A DNA stretch of 64,000 bases from Leptospiraceae bacterium (GTDB lineage Bacteria > Spirochaetota > Leptospiria > Leptospirales > Leptospiraceae), in NCBI GenBank assembly GCA_015075105.1, contig JABTUZ010000001.1:1127001-1191000 (forward strand), in the 5' to 3' direction. Positions 47,857 through 57,582 of this stretch are shown one piece after another. How positions within the stretch are numbered: position 1 is the first letter of the stretch; the number at the start of each line of letters is the position of its first letter. Below the pieces are notes generated by a model. It did not search any database. It was given only the letters and a program-made list of their open reading frames with translations, and was not told the DNA's origin. A program made the position numbers and the translations under genes.

Positions 47857-48712
47857 AGTTTAAATGGATTCAAAATCATACGGATTCCTTTTCTATTAAG
47901 AAGATGGCTGAACTCTTAGAAGTTTCTACGAGCGGATATTATGAATTTGTAGATAGAGCACCATCCAATCGGACTATTGAGAATATCTATATTCTTGAAA
48001 GGATAAAAACTTCCTTTACGAACAGCTTAAACCTTTATGGTAGTCCCAGAATTGCTGAAGATTTAAGGGATGAGGGTTTAAATGTCGGAAAGAACAGAAT
48101 AGCAAAAATCATGAAAAACAATTATATAAGTCCAAATAAGCCTAAAACGTTTAGAATTTGCACAACTGATTCAAATCACAAATTCCCAATTTTCCCTAAT
48201 ATATTAAATCAAGCTTTCCATGTGGGTGAAATTGGAATGAATTATGTATCCGATATAACCTATATTGAAACCATAGGAGGATTCAGCTATTTGACAACAG
48301 TCTTAGACTTGGGGAATAGAGAAGTTATAGGCTGGCATTTATCAAAAGAGATGAAAAGTGAAGATATAAAAGTCGCAATTGATAAAGCTTTTTTCAGAAG
48401 GCCAATAAAGAAAGGAGGATTATTTCACACGGACCGGGGGTCTCAATATGCATCAGATTTAATAAAGGAAACAGTCAAGATGAATGGAGCTTTACAAAGT
48501 ATGAGCCGTAAAGGAAATTGTTATGACAATTCTGTCCAAGAATCATTTTTTGGAACATTAAAAAAGGAATGTATTTATAGACTACCTGGAAAGGTAAGTT
48601 TTTTAGAATTAGAAAACATTCTGTTTGACTATATAGATTGTTTTTATAATACTAGGAGAAAGGCATTCTTCACTAGGATATAACAGTCCTATAAAGTTTG
48701 CAAAATTAATTG
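47853..48712 (+). pseudogene. IS3-family OrfB, element C, frameshifted near the end
   Basis: An almost complete integrase with the DDE triad in YVSDITYIET, LFHTDRGSQYAS and NSVQESFFGTLK. An extra G near 48662 shifts the frame, replacing the expected ending HSSLGYNSPIKFAKLIA. The catalytic part is otherwise intact. Confidence 0.8.
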
Positions 48713-48751
48713 CTTAACGAGTGTCCGATTTATCGGGGGAAGTTCAAAACA

Positions 48752-51253
48752 ATGAAACACACATATCACATACACGGAATGACCTGTAACGGTTGCCGTA
48801 AGCACGTAGAAGAAACACTTTCAAAAGTACAAGGCGTTTCAAAAGTTGCTGTTGATTTAGAAAAAGCAGAAGCGACTATTGAAATGGAAAAACATATTCA
48901 CTTGGAAACATTTCAGGAAGCCTTAAAAAATGATGGTGGAAGATATAGTATCCATAATTTAGGAGAACATCATCACCATTCAGAACCCAAACAGCACGAC
49001 AAACCAAAAGGAAAAGGAACGGGCGTATTTTATTGCCCGATGCGTTGCGAAGGCGATAAAACATACGACAAAGCTGGTGATTGCCCAGTCTGCGGAATGG
49101 ATTTGGTGGAGGAACAAAATCTATCAACTTCCAATACAGAACAGTGGACGTGTCCAATGCACCCTGAAATTGTACAAGACGAACCTGGCTCCTGCCCCAT
49201 TTGTGGAATGGATTTAGTACCCATGCAAGCCGACCTTTCTTCGGAAGAAAAGACCTATAAAAAATTATCAAAGAAGTTTTGGATTGCAACCGCATTTACA
49301 TTGCCCATTTTCTTCATCGCAATGAGCGAAATGATTCCAAACAATCCTTTATATGAGCTGATGGGACAAAAACAATGGAACTGGGTGCAGTTTTTTCTAT
49401 CCATTCCTGTCGTGTTTTATGCCACTTGGATGTTTTTTGAACGAGCTTATCGAAGCATCAAAACCTGGAATCTTAATATGTTTACCCTTATCGGAATTGG
49501 TGCAGGTGTAGCTTGGTTGTTCAGTGTGGTGGGTATGCTTTTTCCGGATTTTTTTCCCGAACAATTTAAATCACATCACGGAGCAGTCCACGTTTATTTT
49601 GAAGCAGCAACCGTTATTTTAACCTTGGTTTTGTTGGGGCAACTTTTAGAAGCTCGTGCACATAGTAGAACCAATTCGGCAGTAAAAGAATTGTTGAAAT
49701 TAGCACCCAATAAAGCCACAAAAATGGTTAATGGCGAAGAAGTGGAAGTCAGCATCGACAAAATAGAATTAAACGATATTCTTAAAGTAAAACCCGGTGA
49801 AAAAATCCCTGTTGATGGAGTGATCACCGAAGGTGATACAACCATTGACGAATCTATGATTACGGGAGAACCGATTCCTGTAAATAAAACTATGGGTGAT
49901 AAAGTTAGCAGCGGAACAATCAATGGCAACCAAACCTTTTTGATGAAAGCCGAAAAAGTGGGTAGCGATACCTTGCTTTCTCAAATTATTAAAATGGTAA
50001 ATGATGCCAGTAGAAGCCGTGCCCCTATTCAAAATTTAGCCGATAGAGTGTCGGGATATTTTGTACCGATTGTAGTTCTCATTGCGGTAAGCACCTTCAT
50101 TGTTTGGGCAGTTTGGGGGCCGGAACCTGCTTATGTTTATGCTTTGGTCAATGCAATAGCGGTTTTAATTATTGCTTGTCCGTGTGCTTTAGGCTTGGCA
50201 ACCCCAATGTCTGTAATGGTTGGCGTAGGCAAAGGTGCCCAAAATGGCGTGTTGATTAAAAATGCCGAAGCACTTGAAAAATTCCACAAAATAGACACCT
50301 TAATCGTTGATAAAACAGGAACGATTACGGAAGGAAAACCAACCGTAGAAAGTATCGGTTCTTTCAATAATGGTTTTAGAGAAAGCGAAGTACTTCAATA
50401 CATTGTTTCATTGAACACAAATAGCGAACATCCTTTAGCCGAAGCAACCGTTAAATACGGAAAAGAAAACAATGCTGAAATAATCAAATCGGAAAATTTT
50501 AATGCTGTTACAGGAAAAGGTGTTGAAGCTACTATCAATGGTAAGAACGTTGCTTTGGGAAATCCAAAAATGATGGAATATGCTAAAGCTGAAATCAGTT
50601 CTAAAATGGAAGATGAAGCGAAAGCATTTCAAAAACAAGGAAAGACCGTTTCTTATCTGGCAATAGACAATTCGGTGGTTGGTTATGTGGTTATTGGTGA
50701 CAAAATAAAAGCAACAAGTGCCAAAGCCATTAAAGAATTACAAGAAAAAGGCATAGCAGTTATCATGCTGACAGGCGATAATCACGACACCGCACAAGCA
50801 GTAGCTTCAGAGCTAAAACTTACAGATTTTAAAGCAAGTATGTTGCCCGAAGATAAACTGAAAGAAGTGGAGAAACTACAAGAAAAAGGGAACGTGGTGG
50901 CAATGGCAGGAGACGGAATTAATGATGCACCGGCATTAGCAAAAAGTGATGTTGGTATAGCAATGGGAACAGGCACAGATGTAGCCATTGAAAGTGCTAT
51001 GATAACTTTGGTAAAAGGCGATTTACACGGAATTGTGAAAGCCAGAAATTTAAGTGATGCTGTAATGAAAAACATTAAGCAGAACCTGTTTTTCGCCCTT
51101 GTCTATAACATATTAGGAATCCCAATTGCAGCAGGTGTATTATTTCCGTTTTTCGGAATATTGCTCTCTCCAATGATAGCAGCACTTGCAATGAGTTTTA
51201 GTTCAGTTTCCGTAATTGCAAATGCACTTAGACTTCGAAGTGTGAAAATATAA
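48752..51253 (+). CDS. Copper-exporting P1B-type ATPase
   Basis: An 833-residue metal pump. The ATG at 48752 begins a heavy-metal-associated domain (HGMTCNGCRKHVEE), followed by a His-rich stretch and two YHS-like metal-binding modules (YCPMRCEG...CPVCGMDL and TCPMHPEI...CPICGMDL). The ATPase core has the CPC membrane motif in ACPCALGLATP, DKTGTITEG, SEHPLAEA and GDGINDAPAL. It exports Cu(I) or silver. The domain layout and codon choice resemble Bacteroidota homologues. An IS3 end lies 6 bp upstream, so expression may depend on IS-derived sequences. Confidence 0.95.
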   Translation: MKHTYHIHGMTCNGCRKHVEETLSKVQGVSKVAVDLEKAEATIEMEKHIHLETFQEALKNDGGRYSIHNLGEHHHHSEPKQHDKPKGKGTGVFYCPMRCEGDKTYDKAGDCPVCGMDLVEEQNLSTSNTEQWTCPMHPEIVQDEPGSCPICGMDLVPMQADLSSEEKTYKKLSKKFWIATAFTLPIFFIAMSEMIPNNPLYELMGQKQWNWVQFFLSIPVVFYATWMFFERAYRSIKTWNLNMFTLIGIGAGVAWLFSVVGMLFPDFFPEQFKSHHGAVHVYFEAATVILTLVLLGQLLEARAHSRTNSAVKELLKLAPNKATKMVNGEEVEVSIDKIELNDILKVKPGEKIPVDGVITEGDTTIDESMITGEPIPVNKTMGDKVSSGTINGNQTFLMKAEKVGSDTLLSQIIKMVNDASRSRAPIQNLADRVSGYFVPIVVLIAVSTFIVWAVWGPEPAYVYALVNAIAVLIIACPCALGLATPMSVMVGVGKGAQNGVLIKNAEALEKFHKIDTLIVDKTGTITEGKPTVESIGSFNNGFRESEVLQYIVSLNTNSEHPLAEATVKYGKENNAEIIKSENFNAVTGKGVEATINGKNVALGNPKMMEYAKAEISSKMEDEAKAFQKQGKTVSYLAIDNSVVGYVVIGDKIKATSAKAIKELQEKGIAVIMLTGDNHDTAQAVASELKLTDFKASMLPEDKLKEVEKLQEKGNVVAMAGDGINDAPALAKSDVGIAMGTGTDVAIESAMITLVKGDLHGIVKARNLSDAVMKNIKQNLFFALVYNILGIPIAAGVLFPFFGILLSPMIAALAMSFSSVSVIANALRLRSVKI

Positions 51254-51301
51254 AAACAAGGAGAAGGTGAATTTAAAAACGAGTTTAATCAACGAATAGA
51301 C

Positions 51302-51874
51302 ATGGAGAAATTAATTAAAATAGTTGCCGATAGTCAAAAACAGTTCATCAACCTTTTACGCATAGCAATTTTTATTGTGATGGCTTGGATTGGTGGATTG
51401 AAAGCGTTTCAGTATGAAGCAGACGGGATCGTTCCTTTTGTTGCCAATAGTCCGCTAATGAGTTTCTTTTATGATAAAGAAGCTCCTGAATACAAAGAAT
51501 ATAAAAACCCCGAGGGCAAAACAGTTCAGAAGAACATTGACTGGCATAAGAAAAACAATACTTACATTTTTTCCTATGGTTTAGGAACCGTAATTGTGAT
51601 GATCGGAATTTTTACTTTATTGGGAATTTGGTCTGCCAAAATCGGTTTTATTGGAGGTATGTTAACTTTTGGAATGTCTTTGGTGACCTTATCATTTTTG
51701 ATAACCACCCCCGAAGTATATGTTCCCAATTTGGGGGGCGATTTTCCCACACCTCAATTTGGCTTTCCTTATTTGTCGGGTGCAGGGCGACTTGTAATCA
51801 AAGATATAATTATGTTAGGAGCAGGATTAATCTGTGCTTCTGATAGTGCAAAACAATTATTGAACAAAAGATAA
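51302..51874 (+). CDS. DUF417 (YkgB-like) membrane protein
   Basis: A 190-residue inner-membrane protein with four hydrophobic helices. The conserved DUF417 motifs are AIFIVMAWIGGLKAFQYEADGI, SFLITTPE and YLSGAGRLVIKDIIMLGAG. Family members are linked to stress and chlorine resistance but the reaction is unknown. It lies 48 bp after the copper ATPase and is probably co-transcribed. A following ATG at 51879 starts a short frame that stops just before repeat copy c, apparently a truncated third gene. Confidence 0.88.
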   Translation: MEKLIKIVADSQKQFINLLRIAIFIVMAWIGGLKAFQYEADGIVPFVANSPLMSFFYDKEAPEYKEYKNPEGKTVQKNIDWHKKNNTYIFSYGLGTVIVMIGIFTLLGIWSAKIGFIGGMLTFGMSLVTLSFLITTPEVYVPNLGGDFPTPQFGFPYLSGAGRLVIKDIIMLGAGLICASDSAKQLLNKR

Positions 51875-51940
51875 AAATATGAAAACCTTAAAATGGATAT
51901 ACAAAACCTTTTTCAGAAAAAACTGTTGCCGATAGCTTTA

Positions 51941-52064
51941 AGTATATAAGAACTTACTCCCCATTGGAGCCGACGGAACTCATCATCTCTCGGGTGTAAA
52001 GCCTGTTTTTGGAGGTGACAGAATGACGGGTTATGGGAAGTTACGGCCTTAAAGGGCTATATTT
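51941..52064. repeat. 124-bp repeat, copy c, beside the IS91-type transposase
   Basis: Same 124-bp unit as copy b. It lies on the 3' side of the IS91-type transposase gene (minus strand), where the replication origin end of such elements would be, but the copies a and b lack any adjoining transposase. Confidence 0.85.
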
Positions 52065-52168
52065 TTCGCCGAAAACGCGATTTTTCAGGCTTTTTTCTGA
52101 ATGGCGTGTAACATCCCCGTCGCAGTCTTAATGCGTAAAAAATGGCTGTCAGAAACAATTAATGGGGT

Positions 52169-53461
52169 TTATGGCCTTTCAGGCGGTGCTCTGGTCGATT
52201 TTAGGAAAAAATAACCGTCGGCAAGGAAGTATTTGCTGCGAAGGCGCTTCTCGAAGCGAAGCGCGTCTCGCGCAAAAATTGTAAATGTTCGCATGTTTTT
52301 CTGACACAGGGGGCATGCCGTTGGGTTCGGTTTGTCAAAGGAAGACTTTATACCCTCTGCCCACAGGCAGAGTTTTTCAGCCTGTTTGACAGCGGCAGTT
52401 TTTGCCGGCCGCACATAGATGCCGTAGTAGCGTATAGATTTTTCATGTCTATCAGGCAAGAAAAAGAGCATGCGAGCCATGAACTCCTGAATCGGCATCA
52501 CCAACGAGCTGAATGTTTTCTCCCGGCTTTGCGCGTCTACGTGGCTCTTGAATCTAAACCTCAGTGTGCTTTTTTCGTGATCGACGTTTTCAATCTGGCT
52601 GTTGTGAAAAAGACCGAAGGCGATATATTGTGCGGTCTTGAAAATCACGTCGCTCGTTTCTCCGGCGATCCTCTGAAAATACACGTGAAATCCCTTCGCG
52701 TACTTTTTCAAGAAAAAATCATATTCCTCTTTCGACAGCATCTTTCGCCGTCGCAAAAAGCGGCAAACTGCTCTTTGCCAATCGTAACGTATCGTCTGGT
52801 AGGGCATAAAACTCACTTCTCTAATCTCTCCGGTCTTGGGGTTTACGAGATCGCGCGTGGCGATGGCATGAACGTGCGGGTTAAAGTTCAAGCTGTTGCC
52901 GGCCAGATGAACTGTGCTCAAGATTCCCGGTTTAAAAGATTCGTCGACGTCTGCGGTAGCGCGTTGCCGTTTCGTGTAAACTCTTGCGGCGAGAAGATTC
53001 AAAAACCGCGGGTTGATTCTTCGCGCAAAAAGTAAATCCGCCAGCTGACCGGGCATGGTAAAGACCACGTGAAAGTGCATTAACGCCGGATTCAGCACCT
53101 TTGATAAATGAATCGACCAACCGAATACGCGTTTATGGTAACAGGACAGGCAAAGGCGGCTTTTGCATGAAAAAGGTACCGCCAAGACCACTTTACATGA
53201 TTCACATTCATGCCATTGAAAGCCTCTCCCAAATTGGCCACAGGTTAAGAGTTTCTTCGCTTCGCTGATTTTCCATTCGTCGATTTTGCCGAATTTAGCT
53301 TCATAGTGCTCTGGGTACGCATTCAGAAAATCAGACCAATGCGTCTGCCATATCGCCTTGTAGTGACTATACCGGGTCAGTGCAGGCCTGTACGGTCGTT
53401 GACCCGATTTCGACGCGATGTAAATAAATTGCTCCGGAGAGCATATACCACCCTCTATATA
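52169..53461 (-). CDS. IS91-family rolling-circle (Y2-type) transposase
   Basis: Open from 53461 to 52169 in one frame, about 430 codons. The N-terminal part (QRPYRPALTRYSHYKAIW, then WHECESCK and CKSRLCLSCYHKR) is the zinc-finger region, then HFHVVFTMPGQL, FNPHVHAIATRD with the His-x-His metal site, and a C-terminal Cys region (CPLCQKNM). No ATG, GTG or TTG occurs before the GTG at 53191, which would delete the zinc finger, so the start may be lost and the gene may be inactive. Its GC content is higher than that of the surrounding DNA. Confidence 0.8.
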   Translation of the reverse strand, partial: YIEGGICSPEQFIYIASKSGQRPYRPALTRYSHYKAIWQTHWSDFLNAYPEHYEAKFGKIDEWKISEAKKLLTCGQFGRGFQWHECESCKVVLAVPFSCKSRLCLSCYHKRVFGWSIHLSKVLNPALMHFHVVFTMPGQLADLLFARRINPRFLNLLAARVYTKRQRATADVDESFKPGILSTVHLAGNSLNFNPHVHAIATRDLVNPKTGEIREVSFMPYQTIRYDWQRAVCRFLRRRKMLSKEEYDFFLKKYAKGFHVYFQRIAGETSDVIFKTAQYIAFGLFHNSQIENVDHEKSTLRFRFKSHVDAQSREKTFSSLVMPIQEFMARMLFFLPDRHEKSIRYYGIYVRPAKTAAVKQAEKLCLWAEGIKSSFDKPNPTACPLCQKNMRTFTIFARDALRFEKRLRSKYFLADGYFFLKSTRAPPERP

Positions 53462-53600
53462 TTAAATACCAGAAAACGGATGATTTTTCTCACAATCATT
53501 TCAAAAAGACATTTGTCACTAAAACACGCTATTTTCGTCGTTATGAGGGCTAAATCTTAGTCGCCCGGCCCTCCTAACCGGGCTCACAGGCGCAATTACT

Positions 53601-53783
53601 TCAGACAACAAAATTTACCCGCTGCGCTCCCTGCGGTGCCGTAGCTCCTCGGGTGCTCGGCCGCTCCGCCACGAAGATCGCGGACAAAGCACAAGCGGGA
53701 CGCTTGTTTTGTGCTTTGCCGCGAGTGGCTCCGGGCACATTTCGCCTTGCGGCGAAACGTCGGGTAAATCCAACGTTATGCCC
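53601..53783. repeat. attC-like palindrome (site 12)
   Basis: ATTTACCCG at 53613-53621 pairs with CGGGTAAAT at 53761-53769; outer boxes are CAGACAACA and AACGTTATGCC. The centre is GC-rich with several nested hairpins. Confidence 0.6.
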
Positions 53784-53873
53784 AATGCTATGACGACCGT
53801 GCAAACTGACAACAGACAACAACAAAACAGTAATTTATAGACTGACAAAAACATAAAAAGACACCTTTGTAAA

Positions 53874-55865
53874 ATGACAGAAACAACAGAAAAAGATTCG
53901 ATTTTTAAGACCAATATAGACAGAGGTTTAAAAGCCAAAATCATTCAATTCAATGAGGACGAAAGTAGAATTACATATATCTGCTCTCGAAACTATGCGA
54001 CTTCCTTTAAAAACCCAGAGGAAACAGTCCGTGCATCATACTTTGTAGAACTTGTGTTGGACTATCAATATCCAAAAGAACGCATTGACATTGAGGTAAA
54101 AGTAGAAAGAAGAACTCCTGACGACAGGGCAGACATTGTAATCTATGAGGACGAAGAATGTAAAGTTCCCTATTTAGTTGTTGAGGCAAAACGTGACGGA
54201 ATAACAGATTCTGAGTTTACCCAAGCAATTGAACAAGCATTTGGAAACGCCAACAGTAAAAGAGCAAAATTTGCAATTGTTGTTGCTGGTAATACAAGGA
54301 CAGCTTTTAATGTTGCAGGTTTCAAACAAAGCGAGAGAGAAAAAAATGTAATTGCTGACATTCCTGTAAAGTATGGTAAAGCCCCAAAATATAAATTTAT
54401 AAAAGGCGACAAGACCAACGACCTTAAAATTGTTTTCAGAGAAGATTTAATTGGTGCTTTAAAGAAATCACATAGCACAGTTTGGCAAGGTGGTAAACTT
54501 GCCCCGACTGCCGCATTTGACGAAGTTGCAAAACTTCTATTCTGTAAACTAAAAGACGAAAAGGGAACTAAGAAAAAAGAAGAATATAAGTTTCAAATTG
54601 GTTCACACGAAACTTATGAAGAAGTTTTTGACAGAATACAGGAAATCTATTCCCAAGCTAAAAAAGACGACCCACAAGTTTTCAAAGACCGAATTAATCT
54701 TTCGGCTGACATAGTTTATAATGTAGTTGAACACTTACAACAACTTTCTTTAGGCAAAACCGACCTTGACACAAAAGGAGTAGCCTTTGAAATATTTATG
54801 AAGGACTTTTTCATTGGTAAAATGGGACAATTCTTCACACCAAGACCAGTTGTTCAATTTTGTGTCAAAATGGTTGAGCCAAAACAAGAACATAAAGTCA
54901 TTGACCCATCCTGTGGTAGTGGTGGTTTCCTTTTGTATGCAATGGACGAAGTTCGTGCATTTGCAGAAGCAAACTATGACGAATTTGAAGCATTTACTCA
55001 CTGGCACAACTTTGCTGAAAAACGACTTTTCGGAATTGAAATTAACGACCAAATTGCAAGGGTCTGCAAAATGAATATGATTATTCACGATGACGGGCAT
55101 ACAAACGTTATCGGACACGATGCACTGGCAAAATTTACAGAGTTTCAAAAACTAAATGCAGACTTCAAAGAGGAATCATACGACATAATACTTTCAAACC
55201 CACCTTTCGGGGCAACAATCAAAAAGAAAGAAAGTGCTTACCTAAAAGACTTTGATTTGGGAATGAATGGAGATTCAGAGCGTCCAACACAAAAAAGCGA
55301 AATACTTTTTATAGAACGTTGTATAGAGTTTGCTAAACCAGGAACAGGAAGAATTGCAATTGTTGTTCCCGAAGGTGTAATGACAAATACATCGCTTCAA
55401 TATGTTAGAGATTACATTTTAGAACATTGTGAACTTCAAGCATCAATTTCACTTCCTGAATCTGCATTTAGTCATTTTGGTGCAGGTATAAAATCTTCAT
55501 TGCTGTTTTTACGCAAAAAGGGAAAGAAAGAAAAACTTGCTGACTATACTGTTTTTATGGGAGTTGCAAAACAAGTAGGAATTGACAGCACAGGTAGAGA
55601 GGAAGAAAACGACTTGTATTCTGACAAACCAACTTGTATTTTTAATCAATGGAAACTGTATTCCAAAGACAAGGCAAAATATAAAAGAACAGAGAACTGT
55701 TACTCTATAAAACTTTCCGACATTCTGAAAGAAGGCCCTTTAAACGCAACACGTTACGTTTGGAAACCAACTTTCAAAAACAAGACTGATAAAATTACCG
55801 CCATTGCAGACGCGGTGTTCTGGCTGTCGAAAAATAGTACCCATTTAACACATACTATTTCATAA
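53874..55865 (+). pseudogene. Nuclease-methylase fusion (type I/IIG-like), C-terminus cut by an IS
   Basis: The N-terminal 190 residues contain an HSDR_N-like PD-(D/E)xK nuclease domain: DDRADIVIYEDE, then YLVVEAKR. A helical linker and an N6-adenine methylase follow, with motif I DPSCGSGGFLLYA and motif IV ILSNPPFGATI. The normal target-recognition domain should come next, but from 55818 (after TDKITAIADA) the sequence is the IS1182-type element; the last 16 residues come from it. Fusions of nuclease and methylase in one chain restrict and modify DNA as single proteins. Without the recognition domain it is probably inactive. Confidence 0.82.
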
Positions 55866-57516
55866 GTAAAAAAGGGGTATCAAAAAATGGGAAAATTCAA
55901 GAATACAGAACCTTCACAGGGACTAATCCTTGCAGTAAATCTAAAAGATCAGATCATTGAAGGAAGTTTTGAACATACACTTTCAGTTCTTTTCGAAAAA
56001 GATAAAATCGATTTAAGTAAATTAATTTTGAAATACCATAATGACGTGATCGGCAGAAAGGCATACAACCCCAAGATTCTACTAAAAATTATTTTATTTG
56101 CTTATTACAAAGGAATTACTTCGTCTAGAGAAATTGAAATTGCCTGTAACAAAAATCTCACGTTTATGGCACTGGCAGAAAATGAAAAACCGGATCATTC
56201 TACAATTGCAAATTTTGTTTCCTCGATGGATAAAGAAGTCAAAGACATATTTGAGCAGGTAGTTCTGATTTGTTTTGAGCTTGGACTAATCAAATCCGGA
56301 ACTCTTGCAATTGACGGATGTAAGATTTCGTCTAACGCATCAAAGGAATGGAGCGGAACAATTTCAGAGCTTGAGAGCAAGAAAAGTAAAATAAAAGCAA
56401 AAATCAGGGAGATCATGGAAGAACACAAAAACTCTGATCCAGATGAAAATAATTTCAAGCGGATTGATAAATTGGACAAGAAAATGGAGAAGATCACAGA
56501 TTTTCTTGCAAATAATGAAAAGAAAATGGGTAAGCGAAATCATGAAAAGCAAAGTAACATAACGGACAATGATTCATCTAAAATGAAAACATCACACGGA
56601 GTTATTCAGGGTTACAATGGAGTAGCTGTAGCTGATTCTGAAAATCAGATAATCGTAGAGGCTGAAGCATTCGGCGAGGGTCAGGAATATGATCTCTTAA
56701 AGCCAATGATTGAAGGAGCAGAAAAAATAATCAATCAAATGAACAGAAAAATAAGTGATACAAAAATTCTTGCAGATAACGGCTATTTCAAGGAGTCGAA
56801 TCTTGAATATCTTGCAGAGAAAAAAATCGACGCATATATTCCGGATCAGAATGCCAGGAAAAGAGATCCCAAATTTAAAACCCGTGACAGACATCGCGAA
56901 GAAAAAAATCCGAGAGAATACAAGAGATATATCGAAAAGGATTTTACATATGTTTCGGAAAAGGACGAATACATTTGTCCGAATGGAGAGTCACTAAATC
57001 GTTGGGGAGGATTTACAAATGGTCACAGCTACGGACGTCGTTACGGCACAAAAAAAGCATCCTGTTCTGCATGTCCATTGAAATCGAATTGTATTTCAGA
57101 AAATCAGGATAGACGCGAACTTAATATTTATGATGGGGTAAATGTTCCGGAAACAGAAAAGATGCGTGAAAAAATAGATTCAAAAGAGGGCAGGAAAATT
57201 TATTCGAAGCGGATGAGTATAATCGAGCCGGTATTCGGAAATATACGGTTTAACAAGGGGCTGGATTATTTCAGCTTGCGGACAAAAGCAAAGGTCAATA
57301 TTCAGTGGCTTTTGTGGTGCATGGTTCACAACATTGAAAAGATAGTGACTAAAGGGAAATTTAATCTACTTTGAGACCTTGAAACTAATGATAGGGTAAA
57401 AGAGCAATCATCAGATTTAAAAAAGTGCGTTAGGTGAAATCGAAATCTAAAAATTTGTAAAAATCTTTAAAGGCAGCCTTTATTGATGTAAATTTTACTA
57501 TTATTCAACAGCTACG
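55818..57516 (+). mobile_element. IS1182-family element, copy 3 (1,699-bp repeat unit)
   Basis: Identical unit to copies 1 and 2. Its left end lies inside the methylase gene at GACGCGG, similar to the GACGCGT next to copies 1 and 2; its right end is followed by TTATGTGCC. Confidence 0.82.
55887..57374 (+). CDS. IS1182-family DDE transposase, copy 3
   Basis: Third intact 495-residue copy, identical in protein sequence to those at 24000 and 31615. The complete DDE motifs and an unbroken frame indicate an active element. Confidence 0.92.
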   Translation: MGKFKNTEPSQGLILAVNLKDQIIEGSFEHTLSVLFEKDKIDLSKLILKYHNDVIGRKAYNPKILLKIILFAYYKGITSSREIEIACNKNLTFMALAENEKPDHSTIANFVSSMDKEVKDIFEQVVLICFELGLIKSGTLAIDGCKISSNASKEWSGTISELESKKSKIKAKIREIMEEHKNSDPDENNFKRIDKLDKKMEKITDFLANNEKKMGKRNHEKQSNITDNDSSKMKTSHGVIQGYNGVAVADSENQIIVEAEAFGEGQEYDLLKPMIEGAEKIINQMNRKISDTKILADNGYFKESNLEYLAEKKIDAYIPDQNARKRDPKFKTRDRHREEKNPREYKRYIEKDFTYVSEKDEYICPNGESLNRWGGFTNGHSYGRRYGTKKASCSACPLKSNCISENQDRRELNIYDGVNVPETEKMREKIDSKEGRKIYSKRMSIIEPVFGNIRFNKGLDYFSLRTKAKVNIQWLLWCMVHNIEKIVTKGKFNLL

Positions 57517-57582
57517 TTATGTGCCGTTGGCTCGCGATTACACAAAAAGTCAGCCGAAGCCACGGATGGCGGAGGCTGTTTT

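Larger units (their letters stand above)
47676..48746 (+). mobile_element. IS3-family element C, 5' truncated
   Basis: The left end is missing at repeat b. The right end GAGTGTCCGATTTATCGGGGGAAG lies just before the copper ATPase start, whose ribosome site may derive from it. Confidence 0.75.

Noticed and set aside
53306-53560. Open frame of 84 codons beside the IS91 transposase
   Set aside because: It overlaps the zinc-finger part of the transposase on the other strand and shows no protein-like pattern.
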